From the NCBI GenBank assembly GCA_016788945.1, contig JAEUSA010000201.1, positions 1 through 13,474 on the forward strand: 13,474 nucleotides of DNA, read 5' to 3'. The DNA is from Leptospiraceae bacterium. GTDB lineage: Bacteria > Spirochaetota > Leptospiria > Turneriellales > Turneriellaceae. Under the pieces are notes generated by a model. The model was given only the letters and a program-made list of their open reading frames with translations. It searched no databases and was not told the origin of the DNA. Every line of letters begins with the position of its first letter. The stretch's first letter is position 1. A program made the position numbers and the translations under genes. Of the stretch, positions 6,085 to 11,146 are shown one piece after another.

Positions 6085-7599
6085 ATAAGCGCGTTCGGGC
6101 GGGTTGGGCTTCTGACCGACACACTGCACACGCACAAGATCATCCTTTTCAAACAGTGCGGAATATTTTACATTCGATAACGCTGTATTGCCTGCAATGG
6201 TTTTTCCCGCCCTCAGGTGTTCAAGCCTGACCTTGCAAGGAATCTTGCTCTCGAACACAAGTTGTCTTTCCACGGGTGCATCGACCTTCAGGCGATAGAA
6301 ATCGACATCTCCGGGCGGATTAATGAACCCCCACTTCTGTGCATGATCAACGAGGGTGTCCGCACGGGCAGCATTGCCGTTATTTTCAAATTCGCTGTCA
6401 TCGTTGAACTGCGACTCGTTAATTTTAACGGTGTATGCGGCGGGTTTGAAATCTTTTTTGCGCAGCTTCGGTCGAACGCGCAGAGCAAGCAGCAATTGCT
6501 CCCCGGCTTCCACACGGATATTTTCCGCAACTTCCTGTGCGACTGCCGAATCTTCAAACACGAGAGCGACATCGTCTTTGCGCACAGCTTCGAGGCGTAG
6601 AACCGCAACCTGCGGACTCTCGAGTGTCGCATTGACAATGACCGGATAATCGCGTTTATTCACCCACACAAGATAGTCGACATCCTGCTGAGTCGAAATC
6701 TGTCCCGTCAGCGAATCTGCTGTGATGCGGCTGGCATTTTCCGGGCGGTTGTTGGGTTCTGCTTCGCCGCGGTGTGACAGATCACTGAAGGACAGTGTGA
6801 GATCGTAGTAATCGCGGCTGCTTGGCGGTACCGGCCTGGCAGATGCAACACAAATGATAAAAGAAGTTCCCGCAGCGACAAAAACGGGACTTGTTTCGAG
6901 AGCCGCACCCGCACTGCCGGCCTCTTCGCGGTGGATCTCTTTCCCTGCGGCGTCGTGAAAACTCACGGCACCCGTGACACCCTCGACACCGGTTAATTTT
7001 GCTGAGACCAGGACTGCATCATTGGTCGCCGGCGATTTCGAAAAACAATCCCTCTCACGATTTTTTTCTTTGTCTGCAAACGCATAGACAGGACCGTGAA
7101 AACCCGTGGCGTGCATGCCGGTAATAGCATTGGCTGTTTCTGGGGTGTTATTGGGCTCACGCTCGGTATCTGACGGCGGATTAAATACTCTGTAGAAAAA
7201 GCGAAACTCCGCCGGTTCTTCAGCACGAAACCGCAGGCGCAGCAGCGTATCACCCGCGGGAAGCAAGACGGGATAAATTTCTTCTGGCAGTGACGAGCCA
7301 TTGTCGTCGATGGTAAAAAGCTCACGTTCTCCGGGATGAAAGACCGTGATCGAACTATCCACAGCGCGCACTGCCGGCAACTCGGCGCGCAACATCTGCG
7401 GTTGCGCGAGACGCACCCGCAGGAACACCACCGATTCGCCAGTCGAAATAGCACCCTGCACGACTGTGTCTATCGGCAGATCAAAAGCCGTTTGCGCGCT
7501 GTTGTGCGCCAGTGTAAGCTTGAGTGGCTTTGGTTTGCACGCGCCTGATAGCATTAGGCCGGCAAGAACAGCAAACTTCACCAATCGCAGATTGTACAT
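6061..7599 (-). CDS. Lipoprotein with repeated PPC-like domains
   Basis: A 512-residue secreted protein. A signal peptide of 20 residues ends in the lipobox LSGAC, making Cys21 the lipidated residue. The mature part contains about three, possibly four, beta-rich modules that resemble bacterial pre-peptidase C-terminal (PPC) domains. They open with EREPNNTPETANAI (146-159), GEAEPNNRPENASRI (278-292) and DSEFENNGNAARADTL (401-415). The second and third also carry the DVDYLVW (306-312) and GDVDFYRL (430-437) motifs. PPC domains usually flank secreted peptidases, but no peptidase domain is present, so a binding or structural envelope role is more likely. The ATG at 7597-7599 lies 3 bp after the stop of the small upstream gene, implying an operon. 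The gene ends within a terminator hairpin. Confidence 0.85.
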   Translation of the reverse strand: MYNLRLVKFAVLAGLMLSGACKPKPLKLTLAHNSAQTAFDLPIDTVVQGAISTGESVVFLRVRLAQPQMLRAELPAVRAVDSSITVFHPGERELFTIDDNGSSLPEEIYPVLLPAGDTLLRLRFRAEEPAEFRFFYRVFNPPSDTEREPNNTPETANAITGMHATGFHGPVYAFADKEKNRERDCFSKSPATNDAVLVSAKLTGVEGVTGAVSFHDAAGKEIHREEAGSAGAALETSPVFVAAGTSFIICVASARPVPPSSRDYYDLTLSFSDLSHRGEAEPNNRPENASRITADSLTGQISTQQDVDYLVWVNKRDYPVIVNATLESPQVAVLRLEAVRKDDVALVFEDSAVAQEVAENIRVEAGEQLLLALRVRPKLRKKDFKPAAYTVKINESQFNDDSEFENNGNAARADTLVDHAQKWGFINPPGDVDFYRLKVDAPVERQLVFESKIPCKVRLEHLRAGKTIAGNTALSNVKYSALFEKDDLVRVQCVGQKPNPPERAYRLALVEP

Positions 7600-7602
7600 C
7601 GC

Positions 7603-7878
7603 TCAGGCGATCTGCAGGGGTGTTTTGCCGGCCTGCAGAGATTCAGCAATGCGCAGGAATTCTTCGCTTTCGATGCCGGTGCCGAACGCATCATCGCTGC
7701 GGAACATCGCGCGCAGTATTTCACGGTTATCGGCCCCCCGATTACGGGCTTGCTCAACAGCCCCGACAAGAGAATCCACATCGCAAGCAGCGGCAAGAAT
7801 AGATATCTGTATCAGATCAAAGACGTATTCGGGTGCCTCATTCTCTTCAACCCGTGCAGGTATTGCTGCAGCGTCCAT
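7603..7878 (-). CDS. Small acidic protein of unknown function
   Basis: A protein of 91 residues from the ATG at 7876-7878 (MDAAAIPARVEENE). The frame can be extended to a TTG at 7911, but that TTG is part of a TTGACA in an A+T-rich intergenic stretch, so the ATG is preferred. It looks mostly helical: EYVFDLIQISILAAACDVDS, then LVGAVEQARNRGADNREILR, then an acidic region and ESEEFLRIAESLQAGK. There is no signal peptide or clear membrane helix, and I recognise no family. The stop is only 3 bp before the ATG of the lipoprotein, so the two are almost certainly one operon. It faces the DUF1564-like gene across a 92-bp divergent gap. It might help regulate or fold the lipoprotein, but nothing in the sequence shows this. 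Confidence 0.65.
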   Translation of the reverse strand: MDAAAIPARVEENEAPEYVFDLIQISILAAACDVDSLVGAVEQARNRGADNREILRAMFRSDDAFGTGIESEEFLRIAESLQAGKTPLQIA

Positions 7879-7902
7879 ACGGCTATTTTTGCGCGCCGCA
7901 CA

Positions 7903-7913
7903 AATTGTCAATT
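7903..7913. promoter_or_regulatory. Short palindrome in a divergent promoter region
   Basis: AATTG-T-CAATT is a perfect 11-bp inverted repeat in the A+T-rich gap between the divergent genes starting at 7878 (minus) and 7971 (plus). It contains TTGACA on the minus strand. It could be an operator, possibly for the ribbon-helix-helix-like protein encoded at 7971. Such short palindromes also arise by chance. Confidence 0.3.
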
Positions 7914-7970
7914 ATTATCTGATCGGTGAGAAAAATCGACGGTTTTCGGGTATATATAGTATAGAAAGTT

Positions 7971-8420
7971 ATGAAAACACACCTGATCACCAGCGTTAGC
8001 CTTCCGGCGGATGTCTCACGGTACTGGCAGAAACACCACAAAGAAATCCTCCTATTCGCCGAACGTTACCTGCGTTTGCGCATGCGGCGCCCGGTGCGCC
8101 GTTCCACGACGCGTAGTTATAACCGCAGCGGTACGGCCTTTGCCATCATCACGACGCGTTTTACGCCGGCAGAGTATGACACGTTGCATTACGTGGCCGC
8201 GGCGTTGCGGGTCAGTGTTTCGTCGCTCGTGGCTGGACTGATCAAATTGTGGCTCAAACCCAGTCGCCGGGCAATCCAGCGATTTTTCGCGACTAACTAT
8301 GACTGGCATGCGCCAAAATGGGATCCAGAGGCGGGTTTCATCGAGGAAAATCTGACGTTCTGGCGAATAAACCACAAAAACACACTACATCCACCTAATT
8401 CGCCTTTACAAGCGCAATAG
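7971..8420 (+). CDS. DUF1564-like protein with ribbon-helix-helix-type core
   Basis: A very basic protein of 149 residues. A central block has one strand, [12 protein letters not shown] (about 55-66), then helix [15 protein letters not shown] (67-81), a Ser-rich turn, and helix [15 protein letters not shown] (82-96). This order fits a ribbon-helix-helix DNA-binding fold. The overall pattern (N-terminal helical part, SYNRSG before the strand, LWLKP after the helices) resembles DUF1564 proteins, which are characteristic of Leptospira. Function is unproven; a DNA-binding regulator is my inference. The ATG at 7971 follows AGAAAG, a fair ribosome site. The gene diverges from the small protein and lipoprotein pair, and is followed after 17 bp by the bufferin-like gene, so it may belong to that operon or regulate it. 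The last 15 residues ([10 protein letters not shown]...) look disordered. Confidence 0.6.
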   Translation: MKTHLITSVSLPADVSRYWQKHHKEILLFAERYLRLRMRRPVRRSTTRSYNRSGTAFAIITTRFTPAEYDTLHYVAAALRVSVSSLVAGLIKLWLKPSRRAIQRFFATNYDWHAPKWDPEAGFIEENLTFWRINHKNTLHPPNSPLQAQ

Positions 8421-8437
8421 CCACACAACACGCGGCC

Positions 8438-8701
8438 ATGAAGAAAACCAATCTATTAATCGGTGCTGCGCTTGCAGGCCTCTCACTCGCGGGCGCGACT
8501 GGCGCAAAAGACGCGCCAAAGGCCGCAAAAGAGGGCGAGTGCCACGGCATCAATGGCTGCAAGGGTCAGGGCGATTGCGGCAACAAAGAGCACAGCTGTG
8601 CGGGACAAAATGCATGCAAAGGCCAGGGTTGGAAAAAAATGACCGAGGCACAATGCAAGGCGAAGAAAGGCAAGTTTAAACCCATGTCGATGGACATGTG
8701 A
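8438..8701 (+). CDS. Bufferin-type (BufA2-like) Cys-rich secreted peptide
   Basis: An 87-residue precursor. A Sec signal peptide ([20 protein letters not shown]) has a likely cut after AGA at residue 20. The mature part holds six cysteines (35, 41, 47, 54, 60, 73) and a duplicated motif C-x-G-x-N-x-C-K-G-Q-G at 35-45 and 54-64. This pattern matches the BufA2 group of bufferins, periplasmic metal-binding peptides that sequester copper and similar metals. In known cases their cysteines are modified by a DUF692 (MNIO) enzyme with a partner, BufC; neither is encoded in this window. The start is ATG at 8438, with no clear ribosome site in the 17 bp after the preceding gene. The stop overlaps the GTG of the sigma factor as GTGA, so expression of peptide and regulator is probably coupled. 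The lysine-rich end (KAKKGKFKP) is unmodified in design. Confidence 0.75.
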   Translation: MKKTNLLIGAALAGLSLAGATGAKDAPKAAKEGECHGINGCKGQGDCGNKEHSCAGQNACKGQGWKKMTEAQCKAKKGKFKPMSMDM

Positions 8702-9258
8702 TTAACGCCGCCGAACTCATTGAACAACACGGCGATGCCCTGTACGCCTATGCGCGTACAAGGCTCGCTGACGACGAAGATATTGCCGACTGCATTCAAG
8801 AAACCCTGCTTGCAGCGTTAAAGAATGCCGGTACTTTTTCCGGCCGCTCGAGCGAGCGCACGTGGCTCATCGGCATCCTTAAATTCAAGATTATTGACCA
8901 TTACCGCGCCAAGGCAAAAGAGGTGCGCAACCAGTCAGTTGAAGCCGACGACGAAGACTACTTCGGCGAAGACCGGCATTGGGAAATGAGCCGCGCGCCG
9001 CGGGCATGGGAAAAATCGCCGCTCGAATCTCTCGAAGACCGGGAACTGCAGAACTATCTCTATGACTGCATTTCCAGATTGCCGACGACGATGAAAGCCG
9101 CCGTGGTTCTGCGCGAACTCGAACAACAGGCGACGGGCGAAATTTGTAAGCAACTCGAGGTATCGGCGACTAATCTAAACGTGATATTGTACCGCGCGCG
9201 CATGCACCTGAGAGCCTGTCTTGAAACCGCCGGTTTCCGCGGGGTAGCGCGTGGCTAA
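8698..9258 (+). CDS. ECF-type RNA polymerase sigma factor
   Basis: A protein of 186 residues with the two-domain layout of group IV (ECF) sigma factors. Region 2 covers about 5-75: [16 protein letters not shown] is the core-binding region 2.2, and [18 protein letters not shown] is regions 2.3-2.4, which read the -10 element. An acidic linker (about 76-115) leads to region 4 (about 117-176), with the helix-turn-helix [20 protein letters not shown], which reads the -35 element. The EICK-L-SATNL-V-RAR-LR-CLE ending resembles a sigma subgroup I associate with small zinc anti-sigma partners and DUF692/bufferin clusters. The start is GTG at 8698, inside the stop of the peptide gene, with no separate ribosome site. 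The stop overlaps the anti-sigma gene by 8 bp. It probably controls its own operon, in response to metal or oxidative stress; the trigger is inferred. Confidence 0.92.
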   Translation: MINAAELIEQHGDALYAYARTRLADDEDIADCIQETLLAALKNAGTFSGRSSERTWLIGILKFKIIDHYRAKAKEVRNQSVEADDEDYFGEDRHWEMSRAPRAWEKSPLESLEDRELQNYLYDCISRLPTTMKAAVVLRELEQQATGEICKQLEVSATNLNVILYRARMHLRACLETAGFRGVARG

Positions 9259-9499
9259 GCGTAAACCTCTTACCGGCATGCCATGTGAAGAATTTACCAC
9301 GCTGGCATCACACGGTTTAGAAGGCAAAATATCTTGGTGGGATCGCCTGCGTATGCTATGGCATAAAATCGAATGTGTCTATTGCCGTCGCTTTGTGCAG
9401 CAGCTGCAACGCATTCGCAGCCTGCTCGCCCAAGAAAAATCTGACGAGAAAATGCCCGAGCCGATGAAAGAAAAAATCCGCAAGAGATTCGAAGGCTAA
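9251..9499 (+). CDS. Zinc-binding (ZAS) anti-sigma factor
   Basis: A protein of 82 residues with no membrane segment. It carries His38, Cys42 and Cys45 in HKIECVYC, the H-x3-C-x2-C zinc motif of ZAS anti-sigma factors. Cys12 sits 25 residues before the His, as expected for a fourth zinc or redox ligand. The helix between (WWDRLRMLW) and the one after (RRFVQQLQRIRSLL) fit the ZAS fold that clamps regions 2 and 4 of an ECF sigma. In this family, oxidation or metal loss at the cysteines can release the sigma. The start is GTG at 9251, with GGGGT about 5 nt upstream, overlapping the sigma gene by 8 bp; overlap of this kind supports one-to-one expression. A later ATG (residue 10) is possible but would leave only two residues before Cys12. 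Confidence 0.88.
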   Translation: MAKRKPLTGMPCEEFTTLASHGLEGKISWWDRLRMLWHKIECVYCRRFVQQLQRIRSLLAQEKSDEKMPEPMKEKIRKRFEG

Positions 9500-9502
9500 G
9501 CA

Positions 9503-10453
9503 TTGTTACCCCCCAAAGATAAGTATTCCCTGCTGCTATGGCTGGGGGCAGCGATCGCCGTCTTCTGGTTGCTCTATCACGGAACATCAGAAGATAACGC
9601 ATTGCGCCTCGCATCAGCAGGTGGCATTGACCTGCATACCGTTTGGGCCTACCGCTTTCGCTCCGCTGCCGAATTCCATGCGACGGGCGGCAGGCAAATA
9701 TTGCTGAAGCCGTTTATCATCGGCGCTCCGCTGCTGTTTGTCGTCATGCTGGTATTCAATGCCGTGCTGTTGGCGTACCGTCGCACGTGGATCAAAATCT
9801 TCGGCGCTGTTGTTTTACCGTTATTGGCTTATTTTGCCCCGGCCGCGATCAGCTGGTCGACATGCCTTGTGGCAGTTGCAGCGGCAATTCAGCTTCGACG
9901 CCAATGGTTCGCCGCAATCTTTTTCGTGCTCTGCGCCGCATGGTGCGCGGCTTTGGGTAGTGTCATCGCCAACCCTTTCGATATGATCCACCGGCAACGC
10001 GTTCTCGGCGGAATATCCTACCGTGATTTGTTTGCCGTTTCAGGCGGTGAAAAAATCGATATCCGCGAAAACTGCCTCGCGGCAATTAATCCGCATGATC
10101 TACGTGCAATCAGCTCACTGGAGCGCATTCGTTACGCTTCTCTCACCGCCCTATCAGGCATTGCCCTTGTAGATCTAAAAGCAGTCGAAGAGAACTATCG
10201 ACTGCTTTCCATAAGGGGAAAAAATGGCGATTTTGTCTTCAGCGATGAGGCCCGCCTCTATGCCGAAGCAGAAAAAAGGTACGCGGCAGCGAAATTGCTG
10301 GGCTTACTGAATGCCGAGCGGTTGTGCCTCATCGCCAATTTTGATGTGCATCCCGATCAAGAGGTCATACCCTTTACGCGCGCGCGGCAAATCAGCGATG
10401 CACGGCGAAAATTTGGCCGCGAAACGGTTATCATCCACCTTGCTGCAAGGTGA
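9503..10453 (+). CDS. Multi-pass membrane protein of unknown function
   Basis: A protein of 316 residues from TTG at 9503, with AAGG about 7 nt upstream and 3 bp after the anti-sigma stop, so it is very probably in the same operon. Hydrophobic segments lie at about 8-25, 69-91, 97-116, 117-131 and 135-155. The region between the first two (26-68) is soluble and probably outside, and the C-terminal half (about 160-316) is soluble and alpha/beta. That half contains GGEKIDIRENCLAAINPHD, LTALSGIALVDLKAVEENY and a helical EARLYAEAEKRYAAAKLLGL. I recognise no family and no catalytic motif. From its place it may serve the peptide/sigma system, for example as a sensor or exporter accessory, but no sequence evidence points to either. 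Its stop is 3 bp from that of kdpE on the other strand. Confidence 0.7.
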   Translation: MLPPKDKYSLLLWLGAAIAVFWLLYHGTSEDNALRLASAGGIDLHTVWAYRFRSAAEFHATGGRQILLKPFIIGAPLLFVVMLVFNAVLLAYRRTWIKIFGAVVLPLLAYFAPAAISWSTCLVAVAAAIQLRRQWFAAIFFVLCAAWCAALGSVIANPFDMIHRQRVLGGISYRDLFAVSGGEKIDIRENCLAAINPHDLRAISSLERIRYASLTALSGIALVDLKAVEENYRLLSIRGKNGDFVFSDEARLYAEAEKRYAAAKLLGLLNAERLCLIANFDVHPDQEVIPFTRARQISDARRKFGRETVIIHLAAR

Positions 10454-10456
10454 TGA
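10431..10456. other. Hairpin at the junction of two convergent genes
   Basis: CACCTTG (10436-10442) and CAAGGTG (10446-10452) form a perfect 7-bp stem with loop CTG. TCAT/ATGA adds four more pairs past one bulged C. It spans the stop of the membrane protein and reaches the 3-bp gap before the kdpE stop. Neither side has a T-run, so it is not a classic terminator, though it may help end or stabilise both transcripts. Confidence 0.45.
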
Positions 10457-11143
10457 CTATGGCTGAACGACCAACCGGTACCCGACGGCCGGTTCATTGA
10501 TCAGCAGCATTGGCTCTTCTGGGTGGGCTTCAATTTTCTTTCGCAGCATGGTTATATATACCCTGAGATAACCAGTTTCTCCAGAAAGGCCGGGCCCCCA
10601 AATTTCGCGCATGATCTGCTGCGTCGTCAGCACCTTACCGGCGTTTTTTGCCAGCAAACACAGCAAATTATATTCAGTCGGCGTCACGTGTATCTTCGTA
10701 CCGGCTACCAACACCTCGCGCGCTGCATAGTTGATTTCGAGAGCGCCGCTCTTGAAGTTCGGCTGCAATGAGGCGACCGTATTGCGCCGCAGAATCGCCC
10801 GTATACGTGCCAACAGCTCACCCATGCCGAACGGTTTGGTGATATAGTCGTCTGCACCCGCTTCGAGCAAGGCAATCTTATCCGCTTCTTGATCCTTGAC
10901 CGACAACACGATCACCGGCACATCTGAAAACTCGCGGATTTTTTTCAGCACTTCAAGGCCATAGCCGTCGGGTAGATTCAGATCGAGCATCACCAGGTCG
11001 GGCTTTTGTTTTACTACCGCGTCTACCCCTTCGCTGCCCGTTGCAGCGTCTGTCACGGCAAAACCTTCGGCCTCGAGGCCTATTTTGAGCAGCTTGCGAA
11101 TCTGCTTTTCGTCGTCTATAGTGAGTATGCGGATCAATGCCAT
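10457..11143 (-). CDS. kdpE: KdpE, OmpR-family response regulator
   Basis: A protein of 228 residues, the normal length. The receiver domain (1-118) has the acidic pair Asp10-Asp11, phosphoacceptor Asp54 (VMLDLNLPDGYGL), Ser81 and Lys103 (YITKPFG). A winged-helix DNA-binding domain (about 125-226) follows, with TPTEYNLLCLLAKNAGKVLT, the recognition helix region near YLRVYITMLRKKIE, and the wing VGYRLV. KdpE, once phosphorylated by KdpD, activates kdpFABC, the high-affinity potassium-pumping ATPase, when potassium is scarce or osmotic strength high. The ATG lies 3 bp past the kdpD stop, so both come from one transcript. That it sits directly after kdpD and matches KdpE in length and motifs makes the name firm. 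The kdpFABC genes are not in the window. Confidence 0.95.
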   Translation of the reverse strand: MALIRILTIDDEKQIRKLLKIGLEAEGFAVTDAATGSEGVDAVVKQKPDLVMLDLNLPDGYGLEVLKKIREFSDVPVIVLSVKDQEADKIALLEAGADDYITKPFGMGELLARIRAILRRNTVASLQPNFKSGALEINYAAREVLVAGTKIHVTPTEYNLLCLLAKNAGKVLTTQQIMREIWGPGLSGETGYLRVYITMLRKKIEAHPEEPMLLINEPAVGYRLVVQP

Positions 11144-11146
11144 GAA

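Noticed and set aside
7883..7911. TTGACA on the minus strand as a -35 element for the 7603-7878 gene
   Set aside because: At 16-18 bp spacing the possible -10 sequences (AAAATA, AAATAG, AATAGC) are poor and transcription would begin at the ATG itself.
7346..7999. A 217-codon plus-strand open frame antisense to the lipoprotein and small protein genes
   Set aside because: It is rich in Arg, Ser and Ala as expected of a shadow frame, runs across a clear divergent promoter region, and has no recognisable domain; the minus-strand genes explain the coding signal.
8421..8437. Promoter or ribosome site immediately before the bufferin-like gene
   Set aside because: The 17 bp contain no Shine-Dalgarno match and no convincing -35/-10 pair could be placed in the end of the preceding gene, so none is annotated.
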